From: Acidobacteriaceae bacterium TAA 166
GTDB taxonomy: Bacteria; Acidobacteriota; Terriglobia; Terriglobales; Acidobacteriaceae
Length of the DNA stretch: 64,000 bases
Assembly: GCA_000421065.1 (NCBI GenBank)
Contig: ATWD01000001.1
Coordinates: 3,464,001-3,528,000, forward strand
Direction: 5' to 3'
The notes below the pieces were generated by a model. It worked only from the letters and a program-made list of their open reading frames with translations, was not told the DNA's origin and made no database searches. The position numbers and the translations under genes are program-made. How positions within the stretch are numbered: position 1 is the first letter of the stretch; each line of letters starts with the position of its first letter. Shown one piece after another: positions 1-7,895 of this stretch.

Positions 1-1
1 C

Positions 2-445
2 TTCCTCGAAACCGGCTTTACTCCTTGGCTGAACCAGGATTGGAAGGACAAGATTGCAGCTGGCTTCACGAACTCGGCATCTCGGTCAGGAGACAAACTC
101 GTCTCGCTGCAGCAGATCGCCGCATTCGCCGCCCAGATGGGTATGATTTGGGTGGGAGTGGGCGATGCGCCGGGAGGTAATTATGTTGCGACTCGCCCGA
201 CGGATGTGAATCTCAGCGGATCATGGCTGGGGCTGATGACGCAAAGCTACGGAGACGGTACTGCTGAAACCGCTCCGCATCCGGGGGATCTCCTGACCTC
301 CCAGCGTTTCGGCCGACGCATCGCCCGCACGACCGCGCGCTGGACGCTGGGGGCCACGGCATTTCCGGCTTTGCCTGTTAGCGAGAGCGAGTCACGTCGA
401 AGAAACATCGCGGGACCGGCCGAATGGGATAGGTTTGACGATTGA
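2..445 (+). CDS. WrbA/flavodoxin-family NAD(P)H oxidoreductase, 3' part
   Basis: The reading frame is open from base 2 and ends at a TGA at 443-445; the 5' part is outside the window. The segment has the features of WrbA-like FMN-dependent quinone oxidoreductases: a tryptophan-rich helix followed by AGFTNSAS, then QMGMIWVGVGD, then a conserved GSWLGLMTQSYGDG loop contributing to the flavin site. The family uses FMN for two-electron reduction of quinones, which limits semiquinone formation in the cytoplasm. The C-terminal tail after about residue 125 is Arg/Ser rich and not typical. This fits the redox-stress theme of the following genes. The family call is fairly firm; the substrate is unknown. 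Confidence 0.75.
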   Translation, partial: FLETGFTPWLNQDWKDKIAAGFTNSASRSGDKLVSLQQIAAFAAQMGMIWVGVGDAPGGNYVATRPTDVNLSGSWLGLMTQSYGDGTAETAPHPGDLLTSQRFGRRIARTTARWTLGATAFPALPVSESESRRRNIAGPAEWDRFDD

Positions 446-500
446 CTCCAGCCCCATAGGCTTCTCGATTGAGTTTGTGCAGACTCACAACTGCTATCCC

Positions 501-530
501 AACGGCATCGCATGCGATGCCGTTTCTTTT
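501..530 (+). terminator. Rho-independent terminator after the WrbA-like gene
   Basis: A perfect palindrome at 501-524 (AACGGCATCGCA and its reverse complement) is followed by TTTCTTTT. It lies 56 bases after the stop of the WrbA-like gene and well before the next start, so it should separate the two transcripts. Confidence 0.7.
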
Positions 531-681
531 GCGCAAAAATGCTCGATGGCGTTTGTTTCTGCAAAGATTCAAATTTTGACTTGGCCTAAAGTCGGGAATA
601 GAGGCAGCCGCCAAAGGAATCGCTCCAGTTCAGCCTAAGCAAGATGCGGAGTGGGGCGGGCTGCCACAGAGGGTGCAAAAG

Positions 682-2328
682 ATGATCACAGCCAAAGAAC
701 TCGAACCCTATCCGATATTTGCGTGTCTCGGCAACGACTGGCGACAAAAAATTGCGGAGACCGCTGCGGAGTTGTCTGTACCGGCTGGAGAATGGATCAT
801 CCGGGAAGGTGAAACTCCATCCTTTTTCGTTCTCCTTCGAGGTTGCCTTACTTGCGAAAAGGACTACGGCGGCACCAATAAGGTGAAGGCCGTCTATTCT
901 CCGGGTGATTTTTATGGAGAGATCCCAATCCTGCTCGATTCCGTAGCCATTGCCTCACTGCAAGCTACGGAGCCATCACGGCTGCTGCGCCTTGATCGGG
1001 TGCAATTCAAAGATATGATTGCATCTTCGCGCAAGTGTACTGAGATCGTTGTCGAGGTAATGACGAGACGCCTCAAGATGATTCACGATCACATGCAGGT
1101 CAACGATTCTATTCGTGTGCGTGTTGTAGGGTCACAATATAGTCCGGAGTGCCGTGATATCAGGGATTTCCTATCCCAGAACCACATCTCATATCGGTGG
1201 GCTGACCAGGATCAGGCGAACCCAGAGATGGCAGGTAGCTGCGGTGAACCCTTCGTGATCGTCGATCAGTCCAAGGTTGTTGGCTGTCCACTGACTGTTC
1301 GCAAAGTCGCAGAAGCCTTAGGCATGAAAACCACACCGCAGAATATGTCGTACGACGTCGTCATCATTGGAGGTGGTCCTGCGGGACTTGCAGCAGCCGT
1401 GTCTGGATCGTCCGAAGGATTGAAGGTTCTGCTCATCGAAAAAAGAGGTATCGGCGGCCAGGCCGCGTGCTCGAGCAGAATCGAAAACTATCCCGGATTC
1501 CCTACCGGGATTTCTGGAGATGAGTTGGCATCAAAAGCTCTGAAGCAGGCTGTCCATTTCGGTGCCGAGATCGTCATGACACGGGAGGTACAAAACATCA
1601 TGCCCCTCTCAGAAGGGTATTGCGTGGAGATGGATGGAGGATGCCGGGTTCAAGCCAGGTCCGCACTTCTTACCACGGGTGTTCAGTGGAGGAAACTCGG
1701 AATTCCAGGATTGAAAACCATGGTCGGAAGAGGCGTGCTCTACGGAGCGGCGCGAACTGAGGCCCATACGGTAGTCGGCAAGAATGTTTTCATTGTGGGT
1801 GCGGGCAATTCTGCGGGGCAGGCGGCCATGTTCTTCTCGAGCTACGCACGCTCCGTAACCCTTTTGGTCCGGGGCCGGGACATCCGCGATTCCATGTCGC
1901 AATATCTCGTTGACCAGCTTTACAGCCGAGCGAATATCTTTGTTGAGACAAGTACCGAGCTCACGTCCGTATCGGGAGATACCCATTTGGAATCGATCTG
2001 CACGGTCACCCAGGGCGACCTGAAGCAACGTAGGGCCGATGCATTGTTCGTGATGATTGGGGCCTGTGCCTCCAGTGCGTGGATGCCCGAAAGTCTGCAA
2101 AGAGACCCCAATGGTTTCGTTTATACGGGGCGAGACGTCTCGGTGCAATCCGGAGGACGGACGCCTTTCTCTCTCGAAACCAGCTTACCTGGGATCTTTT
2201 GCGCCGGCGACATTCGGCATGATTCGATCAAGAGAGTTTCCAGCGGAATGGGTGAAGGGAGCATGGCAATCGCATTCGTGCATCAGTATCTAGCTCTGCA
2301 AACGGAATCGGAAGCTGTCTTAGTCTGA
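682..2328 (+). CDS. CNBD / glutaredoxin-like / TrxR-like fused FAD oxidoreductase, paralogue 1
   Basis: A protein of 548 aa with three modules. Residues ~10-125 form a cyclic-nucleotide-binding-like beta barrel (GEWIIREGETPSFFVLL, PGDFYGE). Residues ~145-215 form a glutaredoxin-like fold. Residues ~224-545 form a thioredoxin-reductase-type flavoprotein with an FAD dinucleotide loop (GGGPAG near 230), an NAD(P)H loop (VGAGNSAG near 373) and a C-terminal FAD motif (FCAGD near 506). The CxxC active site of thioredoxin reductase is missing: the aligned segment is YGAARTEA (354-361). The glutaredoxin-like domain keeps only one cysteine (SPEC, C157). The sensor domain lacks the usual phosphate-binding arginine. 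It should reduce something with NAD(P)H/FAD but cannot be a classical thioredoxin reductase. ATG at 682 is preferred to GTG at 673: AGAGGG lies 8 bases upstream and paralogue 2 aligns from there. A degenerate operator-like sequence lies at 566-582. Confidence 0.88.
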   Translation: MITAKELEPYPIFACLGNDWRQKIAETAAELSVPAGEWIIREGETPSFFVLLRGCLTCEKDYGGTNKVKAVYSPGDFYGEIPILLDSVAIASLQATEPSRLLRLDRVQFKDMIASSRKCTEIVVEVMTRRLKMIHDHMQVNDSIRVRVVGSQYSPECRDIRDFLSQNHISYRWADQDQANPEMAGSCGEPFVIVDQSKVVGCPLTVRKVAEALGMKTTPQNMSYDVVIIGGGPAGLAAAVSGSSEGLKVLLIEKRGIGGQAACSSRIENYPGFPTGISGDELASKALKQAVHFGAEIVMTREVQNIMPLSEGYCVEMDGGCRVQARSALLTTGVQWRKLGIPGLKTMVGRGVLYGAARTEAHTVVGKNVFIVGAGNSAGQAAMFFSSYARSVTLLVRGRDIRDSMSQYLVDQLYSRANIFVETSTELTSVSGDTHLESICTVTQGDLKQRRADALFVMIGACASSAWMPESLQRDPNGFVYTGRDVSVQSGGRTPFSLETSLPGIFCAGDIRHDSIKRVSSGMGEGSMAIAFVHQYLALQTESEAVLV

Positions 2329-2383
2329 GATGCGAAGATAAAAAGCTGTCATCGTTAACCACTCGTAGCACTATGCGGCTATC

Positions 2384-2418
2384 CGACCGTCAGCTGCCCA
2401 TCTCCCGGCTGACGGTCG
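2384..2418. terminator. Hairpin between convergent genes
   Basis: An 11-bp perfect stem (CGACCGTCAGC / GCTGACGGTCG) with a 13-base loop sits between the convergent reductase (+) and SDR (-) genes. There is no long T run on either side, so a bidirectional terminator role is inferred from position and stem strength. Confidence 0.45.
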
Positions 2419-2432
2419 AACATCCTGCAGCC

Positions 2433-3179
2433 CTATTCTCCACCAGCAACGATGATCAACTCTCCACTGATCCAGCGTGAGTCGTCCGAGGCCAGAAAGA
2501 CTACGGGGAAAGCCACGTCGTCAGGCTCACCCATACGACCAAGGGGGGTCAGTTCCACATAGTGCTTCTGCATTGGGCTATCGGCAAGACCCGCTGCGAC
2601 GAAGCCCTCCGTCGTGATCACGCCAGGATTGAGCGAGTTGACTCGGATCTTGCGCGGCCCAAGTTCTTTGCATAAGACCTTCGTAATTGCATCCACCGCA
2701 GCTTTGCTGGCAGAGGAGATCACCGACTTTGCCGGTGCAACGGTGTTGACACGAGAACCGATATTGATGATGCTGCCACCCTCGGAAGGAAACAAAGGTA
2801 GGGAAGCCTTAATGGTCAGAAGCAATCCCAGCACGTTGAGATTGTGCTCGCGATGGTACTTCTCAGCTGTGATCTCCTCAAGCGGACCGAAAGCATACAC
2901 GCCTGCATTATTCACCAGGATGTCGAGTTTGCCGTAGATCTCTTTCGTCCGGGCGAACAATTCAGCGATCTCCTGTTCGTTCGAGACATCCGCGCCGATG
3001 GCGACTGCTGTGCCTCCTGCCGCTACGATCTCTGAGACGACTTTGTTGGCCCCCTCGCTGCTGGTGTGATAGTTCACAACGACTGCAGCACCCTCTGCCG
3101 CAAGACGTTTCGCTGAAGCGGCTCCGATGCCCTTTGACGCGCCTGTTACAACCGCAATTTTCCCATCGAGCTTACCCAT
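2433..3179 (-). CDS. SDR family oxidoreductase with catalytic Tyr replaced
   Basis: A short-chain dehydrogenase/reductase of 248 aa. It has the Rossmann motif TGASKGIG near residue 13, the NNAG motif and the C-terminal GELIIVAGG segment, and is closest in style to glucose 1-dehydrogenase/3-ketoacyl reductase-like SDRs that use NAD(P)H. The catalytic serine region (INIGS) is present. The YxxxK motif reads SSASK (codons TCC TCT GCC AGC AAA), so the active-site tyrosine is a serine. That could mean a non-reductase role or an altered mechanism. The paralogue at 22622 keeps the tyrosine. An AAAGGA ribosome site precedes the ATG. Operator A lies 47 bp upstream, which puts it in the proposed regulon. 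Confidence 0.88.
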   Translation of the reverse strand: MGKLDGKIAVVTGASKGIGAASAKRLAAEGAAVVVNYHTSSEGANKVVSEIVAAGGTAVAIGADVSNEQEIAELFARTKEIYGKLDILVNNAGVYAFGPLEEITAEKYHREHNLNVLGLLLTIKASLPLFPSEGGSIINIGSRVNTVAPAKSVISSASKAAVDAITKVLCKELGPRKIRVNSLNPGVITTEGFVAAGLADSPMQKHYVELTPLGRMGEPDDVAFPVVFLASDDSRWISGELIIVAGGE

Positions 3180-3225
3180 AGTATTTTCCTTTCAGTGTTG
3201 AGGTTATGGTCCACAAATGTGTAAT

Positions 3226-3242
3226 GCTTCACAATTTGAAGC
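3226..3242. promoter_or_regulatory. Operator A (GCTTCA-N5-TGAAGC)
   Basis: A perfect 6-5-6 inverted repeat with spacer CAATT, upstream of the SDR gene (2433..3179, minus). It matches the ACTTCA-N5-TGAAGT consensus except for symmetric outermost bases. One of six copies in the left half of the window. Confidence 0.6.
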
Positions 3243-3269
3243 GACTAATTGATTTTGTCGTACGACCGC

Positions 3270-4250
3270 TTAATATGGACTCGTCATAGAGCCGACCAGA
3301 GGATCTACAACCGATACCCGTCCAGGGATGGACATGCTGCGCGAAGTGGCCGGCCCCATACTCCTGCGCCACTGACCTGGGCTCGTTCCTACCCTCTGCA
3401 GGAAAGCTCGAGAGAAGGTGGACTGGCTCGAAAAGCCGGTCCGAAATGCGATGTCAGGGAGCGAAAGTGAGGTGTGGCTCATCAACACCTTCGCATGCTC
3501 AATGCGACGATCCAGGACCCACCGATGGACAGATACACCGAAGCTTGTCTTGAACGCTCGTGCGAAGTGGCCTGGGGAGAGATTGCATTCCCGAGCCAGC
3601 CGATCGAGCTTGAGGTTACCGCTAAGATGGTTCATAAGAATCTCTTCTGCTCTCCGCTTCTGCCACGGAGCCAATCCCCCACGATTTTTCTCGATCGCGA
3701 GAGTAGAACTGGTGTAGCCCTCGACGAGGCGCGAGCAGAGGAGCAAGCCGAAGTGGTCGAGAAAGAGCTCGCTGCGCTCCTGGGGATCGTCCATGAAGGG
3801 GAGAATGAGTCGGGTCAGGTTCGCGATCGCGTGATCGTCAGCACAGATCGTCGGTTGTACGGTGGAGACTTTGGTGAGGCCATGATCGTCGGTAAACGCA
3901 TCTACGGTTTCACGCGGAATGTTGAAGTGAAGGTAATCGAAGGGCGTCTTGACCCACGCTACCTGTCCGGCCTGCAGATCAAAGACACTTGCATGAAGGA
4001 CGGGAATTACGGGAACGTCTATCTGCTTGCCGTCACTCCAATGGTCCCAGACACCCTTTCGCATCGGTTGCAACGCAATCGAGATCAGGAATGAATCTTC
4101 CGTGGGAATCGTTGTTGTGATGTCGGGTGGCACAACCTTGGAGATAAGGCGTGTAACCGCGAACGGAGGTCTGCTCGTGGGTTCAACCACGATGCTTGAC
4201 GCCGCATCTACAAAGAAGTGCTTTCCCCATTCATTTCCATAACCGCGCAT
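3270..4250 (-). CDS. AraC family transcriptional regulator
   Basis: A regulator of 326 aa. The N-terminal ~190 residues form an AraC-type ligand-binding-like domain of unknown ligand. Residues ~205-305 carry two helix-turn-helix motifs typical of AraC/XylS proteins: LDRLARECNLSPGHFARAFK and LPDIAFRTGFSSQSTFSRAF, followed by GTSPGQWRR. A 25-residue Ser/Pro-rich tail follows. An AAAGGAGGG ribosome site lies just ahead of the ATG. It sits 90 bp upstream of the SDR gene on the same strand. AraC proteins next to an SDR commonly activate it, but the palindromic operator there is not AraC-like, so direct control of the SDR is only possible. Confidence 0.88.
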   Translation of the reverse strand: MRGYGNEWGKHFFVDAASSIVVEPTSRPPFAVTRLISKVVPPDITTTIPTEDSFLISIALQPMRKGVWDHWSDGKQIDVPVIPVLHASVFDLQAGQVAWVKTPFDYLHFNIPRETVDAFTDDHGLTKVSTVQPTICADDHAIANLTRLILPFMDDPQERSELFLDHFGLLLCSRLVEGYTSSTLAIEKNRGGLAPWQKRRAEEILMNHLSGNLKLDRLARECNLSPGHFARAFKTSFGVSVHRWVLDRRIEHAKVLMSHTSLSLPDIAFRTGFSSQSTFSRAFLQRVGTSPGQWRRSMGPATSRSMSIPGRVSVVDPLVGSMTSPY

Positions 4251-4343
4251 ATTGCCCTCCTTTCGCCGGAGGCCAACTCCAGCTCTACCGGTTGTGCATA
4301 AAAAGTTCCGAGGCAGCGATTGTCCAACTCTCTCGGTGTGTCC

Positions 4344-4369
4344 CCTGACAGAGGTTCGAGCGTGTCAGG
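4344..4369. other. Weak hairpin in the reductase-araC gap
   Basis: A 7-bp stem (CCTGACA/TGTCAGG) with a 12-base loop, in the 234-bp gap downstream of the minus-strand reductase gene and upstream of the AraC gene. It may act as a terminator for the reductase but has no T run. Nothing else is recognisable in the gap. Confidence 0.25.
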
Positions 4370-4484
4370 TTTGCCGCTCCAAGCACAAAGTTCGTGTACC
4401 CGACCAGCCTGAAGCCGAACGTTCGCAGTCAGTACTGCTGCCGCATTTCATCACTGTTTGTTCAGCGCACTGCACGCTCACTGC

Positions 4485-6116
4485 TTAGCAAGCGAGGAAC
4501 TGATGAATAAAAGCGATTGCCATGCTTCCTTCCCCTACTGCACTTGACACTCGCTTGATAGAGTCATGACGTACATCTCCGGCACAGAAAATGCCAGGAA
4601 GAGCTGTTTCAAGTGAATATGGCGATCGATCGGAGGGAAATGTTGATAAGTCCCTCCCCGTGCAAATGAAACCATTTGCGTCTCGTTCGATTTGGTCGGG
4701 CAACCAACGAGTGTCCGCATCGGCGCCGATCATGATAAACAAGGCATCTGCATTACGTTGGCTCGTGATCCCATCTCGCGTGATTCGGATCGTCTGCAGG
4801 GAGTTAGCTCCATCGACAGATTGGACCTGCGTGTGGTTTTCGAGACGAATGTTGGCTCGCTGCGCCAACTGTGTGATGAGGTACTGCGACATGGAGGACT
4901 CCAACCCCTCCCCGCGAACGAGCATAGTGACCGAAGTCGCATAGCTCGAAAAGTACATGGCTGCCTGTCCTGCTGAATTGCCACCTCCCACAATGAAAAC
5001 ATTCTTGCCGACCACGGTCGGAGCTTCGGTACGCGCCGCTCCGTACAGAACGCCCTTACCTGTTAGCCGCTCTATTCCCTCGGCCTGCAACCGCCTCCAT
5101 TGCACTCCAGTGGCTAACACAACTGTTTTCGTGTCCACGCGGCTGCCCCCATCCAACTCGACCACGTAACCTGATGGGATGGATGAAATAGTCTCAACAC
5201 TGCGTGTCATAACCATCTCGGAGCCGAATCGCGTTGCTTGCTTTAAAGCTCTTGATGCCAGTTCGTCTCCCGAGATCCCGCTCGGAAAACCGAGGTAGTT
5301 TTCGATCCGGGAGGAGGTTCCGGCTTGTCCTCCGGTCGCGCTCCTCTCCACGAGGAGGACATTCAGCCCCTCGGAGGCTCCATAAAGGGCAGATGCGAGT
5401 CCTGCCGGGCCACCACCTATGACAACAACGTCATATTTCGTTCGACTCGGTTTAGTGCTAATGCCAAGAGCTTCAGCGACTTTACGGACGGTGAGCGGTC
5501 CGCCGACGAGAGTGGATTTGTCTATGATTACGAACGAGCCTGTAAATTCGGGCGGCCTCGACACAGGAATGCGGTCAGGCTCGCGTTCGCCGTCAACCCA
5601 CTCGTAGGGAATACGATTCAAAGCCAGGAAAGATCGGATATCTCTACAGTCGTCGCTGAACTGAGAGCCGACCACGAGTACCCGGAGAGGATTATTCTCA
5701 CGCATGTACTCTCGCATCGACGTAAGTCGCTTGGTCATTGTCTGTACGACCAAATTGGCGCACTCGGTTGAAGAGTCGATCAGTTCTTTGAATTGGTTCC
5801 GGTCGAGCCGGACCAGACGCGAGGGCTCGGTTGCTCGAAGGGAGGCAATCGTGGGGGCATCCAAAAGTATTGGAGTTTCGCCGTAAAAGTCGCCCGGCTT
5901 GTATTGACCCCGAACCCTGCTGGGTCCGCCGTACTCTTTTTCGAGATCAAGAGCGCCTTCGAGCAGAACGTAAAACGAAGGGGTCTCCCCTTCCCGAATG
6001 ATCCACTCACCGGCTTGTACGTTCAACTCGGCCACATTGGCTGCAAGGCGCTGCCGCTGCGGCTCGCTAAGGCAACGAAAGAGTGGAATCTTCTCTAGCT
6101 CATTTGCCTGGATCAT
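4485..6116 (-). CDS. CNBD / glutaredoxin-like / TrxR-like fused FAD oxidoreductase, paralogue 2
   Basis: A protein of 543 aa, collinear with the gene at 682..2328. Residues 10-125 are CNBD-like, 145-215 glutaredoxin-like (SDDC, single C157), and 228-540 TrxR-like with GGGPAG (234-239), VGGGNSAG near 376 and FCAGD near 501. As in paralogue 1, the redox CxxC is replaced by YGAARTEA (358-365), and the sensor domain lacks the phosphate-binding arginine. The start is fixed at 6116 because GGGAGG lies 5 bases upstream. The longer open frame to 6302 runs through the preceding gene. It overlaps the 3' end of the isochorismatase-like gene by 17 bp, implying translational coupling and shared control by operator B. 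Confidence 0.9.
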   Translation of the reverse strand: MIQANELEKIPLFRCLSEPQRQRLAANVAELNVQAGEWIIREGETPSFYVLLEGALDLEKEYGGPSRVRGQYKPGDFYGETPILLDAPTIASLRATEPSRLVRLDRNQFKELIDSSTECANLVVQTMTKRLTSMREYMRENNPLRVLVVGSQFSDDCRDIRSFLALNRIPYEWVDGEREPDRIPVSRPPEFTGSFVIIDKSTLVGGPLTVRKVAEALGISTKPSRTKYDVVVIGGGPAGLASALYGASEGLNVLLVERSATGGQAGTSSRIENYLGFPSGISGDELASRALKQATRFGSEMVMTRSVETISSIPSGYVVELDGGSRVDTKTVVLATGVQWRRLQAEGIERLTGKGVLYGAARTEAPTVVGKNVFIVGGGNSAGQAAMYFSSYATSVTMLVRGEGLESSMSQYLITQLAQRANIRLENHTQVQSVDGANSLQTIRITRDGITSQRNADALFIMIGADADTRWLPDQIERDANGFICTGRDLSTFPSDRSPYSLETALPGIFCAGDVRHDSIKRVSSAVGEGSMAIAFIHQFLAC

Positions 6117-6801
6117 GATTCCTCCCTGCATTCGTGCACAGCATTGTCTGTTCAATGCCAAATAGGTCACCACTTTCCCACTCTGCCAGCTCACCCACGA
6201 AACAATCGGTGGTGGTGATGTTGTGTGCGTACGTTGGACCTGTGATCTCATGCGCAACGCGCAGGGACTCTGGGTTATAGGCTGAGGTGGCGTCCTTGAC
6301 AAGCGTTACGTGATATCCAAGCTCCATGGCGAACCGGGCAGTAGACTCAACGCAGGTGTGGGCAGCCATTCCCACAATGATTACCTTTGAAATCCCGTGC
6401 TGCTTAAGGAGCACATCGAGATCAGTATTCGCGAATCCGCTCTGTCCCCAATGCTCCTGGGCAATGACATCCCCAGGCTGAGGACCAAATTCGCTATGCC
6501 ATTCGCCGCCCCAGGTTCCACACGCGGCGAGCTGCATCTCATCTGCGATCCGCTGCGAAACATTGACGTGCCTCCATGCGGCTAGGTCTGCGCCGCGGGC
6601 CCGATGATGGGGCACAATAAACACCTTCACTCCCGCACCTCGAACAACTTCGATGAGGCGCCGCATGTTCTCCTGAAAGCCCACGGACTCCGCTACTTCT
6701 TTGAGTTGGTCATAAAGCTTCCCGCCTTCGCTCATAAAGTCGTTGTACGGGTCAATAATCAACAAGCCAGTTTCGTCGGGCGTGTAGATGCCGGTAGTCA
6801 T
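6100..6801 (-). CDS. Isochorismatase-like cysteine hydrolase, paralogue 1
   Basis: A protein of 233 aa with the isochorismatase/nicotinamidase alpha/beta fold: IIDPYNDF with catalytic-type D17, a metal-site-like HH pair in VPHHRARG, GFANTDLD, and AAHTC with the nucleophile C150. The family hydrolyses C-N or C-O bonds through a Cys-Asp-Lys triad. The segment that normally holds the lysine reads AQEHWGQSGF, with no lysine, as in the other two paralogues here. Members of this branch have no settled substrate. A GGAGGAG ribosome site lies 7 bases before the ATG. Expression is predicted to be controlled by operator B (6902-6944), and the gene is coupled to the fused reductase by a 17-bp overlap. 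Confidence 0.88.
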   Translation of the reverse strand: MTTGIYTPDETGLLIIDPYNDFMSEGGKLYDQLKEVAESVGFQENMRRLIEVVRGAGVKVFIVPHHRARGADLAAWRHVNVSQRIADEMQLAACGTWGGEWHSEFGPQPGDVIAQEHWGQSGFANTDLDVLLKQHGISKVIIVGMAAHTCVESTARFAMELGYHVTLVKDATSAYNPESLRVAHEITGPTYAHNITTTDCFVGELAEWESGDLFGIEQTMLCTNAGRNHDPGK

Positions 6802-6901
6802 TGAGGACTCCTCCTTAGGAGAGCCTCACCAATGCAGTTCTCGCTGGCATGATGCCCTCAAGTACAGTGGTGAAGTTCAAATCGACATGGTGCAACGAAT
6901 C

Positions 6902-6944
6902 CATCGCTATTGTCACTTCAAATTATGAAGTCACAATAGCGATG
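6902..6944. promoter_or_regulatory. Operator B: 43-bp extended palindrome
   Basis: Two 19-base arms (6902-6920 and 6926-6944) are reverse complements with a single mismatch, around spacer AATTA. The core ACTTCA-N5-TGAAGT at 6915-6931 is the shared operator. The outer arms (CATCGCTATTGT and complement) are unique to this copy. It lies about 100 bp upstream of the isochorismatase-like gene and downstream of nothing but the HxlR 3' end. Confidence 0.7.
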
Positions 6945-7023
6945 TGTCAATCCAAACTTCCTTTCGTCGGTATAAGACCGTTAGATTTAACGTGCCGTAA
7001 ATGATGGAAGGCAGCTCTTGCTT

Positions 7024-7638
7024 TTACCTGGAGTCAACCTTTTTACTGCTTCTGGACCGGTGTGGTGGTAAAGCTCCAAGTCTGATGCCTGTCGCCTTGT
7101 CGTACGCGATAATGGACGGTTCGTCCGTTGGCCCTGGTGGACCCCATAAGATATTCCAGTTCGCGGCAGCAAAGAGGACTTCGTCAAGGGCTTTGCCCTT
7201 GGCTGTGGCGAAATACTCGAACCTGGGCGGACGAATGCAGTATTGTCGTTTTTCCACAATCCCGTCATTCTCCAGACGTTTCAGTCGTGAACTCAGTACG
7301 TGAGAACAGATTTTTGTCTGTGCCTGGATGTCCTGGAATCGGCGTACATTCATAACCAGTTCGCGCATGATCAGGAGTGCATGGCGGTCAGCGATTTGCC
7401 GAAGACATTCAGCAAATTGTTGGGTATCAGACACATTGTTCTTGCCAAGAGCGGCCGAGATCGAAAGAAGCGTTTCTAGCGTAGTGTCTTTTCTTTTTGA
7501 AGGCACATGAATAATATAACTGAGATGAGCGTCTCTGGAGCTCAGGGAAAGACCGTAGACGGATTGGAGAGTGAATGACCTGCCAATTCTTCCGGCGACA
7601 TAAGGCGTCTTCTCAGGGGGTGTGATTTCATGGTTCAC
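7024..7638 (-). CDS. HxlR family (DUF24) transcriptional regulator 1
   Basis: A protein of 204 aa. Residues ~70-165 form the HxlR winged helix: a recognition helix region around RRFQDIQAQTKICSHVLSSR, then LKRLENDGIVEKRQY and a Pro-Arg-FEYFAT wing. HxlR proteins are dimeric DNA binders, several of which respond to electrophiles or oxidants through an N-terminal cysteine; here a cysteine is at QFAEC. The first ~68 residues are unlike the family. A GTG at 7434 (136 aa) is an alternative start, but AGGTG before 7638 supports the long form. It is divergent from the second HxlR gene. The shared 257-bp region holds a perfect TGAAGT half-site at 7660. Confidence 0.8.
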   Translation of the reverse strand: MNHEITPPEKTPYVAGRIGRSFTLQSVYGLSLSSRDAHLSYIIHVPSKRKDTTLETLLSISAALGKNNVSDTQQFAECLRQIADRHALLIMRELVMNVRRFQDIQAQTKICSHVLSSRLKRLENDGIVEKRQYCIRPPRFEYFATAKGKALDEVLFAAANWNILWGPPGPTDEPSIIAYDKATGIRLGALPPHRSRSSKKVDSR

Positions 7639-7722
7639 ACCTGGTGTTCCCGCAAATGGTGAAGTAATCCTGCGGCGACTACAATTGCGCCGCGGCCACC
7701 CTCGGCAACTATCAGATAATAA

Positions 7723-7835
7723 ACATGTTAATGCGTCGATGTGTTAGCGACTCCGCGCATCGAAGGAACCTAGAAGTCGCGTTCTAAACGGACTCCCTTC
7801 AAATAGGGAAGAGGGGAGGCGTATACTTAACATGT
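7723..7835. promoter_or_regulatory. Divergent hxlR-hxlR control region with paired ACATGTTAA elements
   Basis: ACATGTTAA at 7723-7731 and its exact reverse complement TTAACATGT at 7827-7835 lie about 95 bp apart between the divergent HxlR genes. A degenerate copy of the regulon operator (CCTTCA-AATAG-GGAAGA) is at 7796-7812, ahead of the right-hand gene. This would suit autoregulation, but it is a visual match only. Confidence 0.35.
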
Positions 7836-7895
7836 GATTTGCACCAGGGGTGGTTCAGTCACAGGAGCGTTATAAACCCCAGATCGAGGATTCGT

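Noticed and set aside
2..445. The WrbA-like gene as a complete 102-codon gene starting at 137
   Set aside because: The frame is open upstream to the window edge with family-conserved residues before 137, so the gene is cut by the window, not short.
6117..6302. N-terminal extension of fused reductase 2
   Set aside because: The extension overlaps the isochorismatase gene in another frame, and GGGAGG sits right before the ATG at 6116; paralogue 1 aligns from that start.
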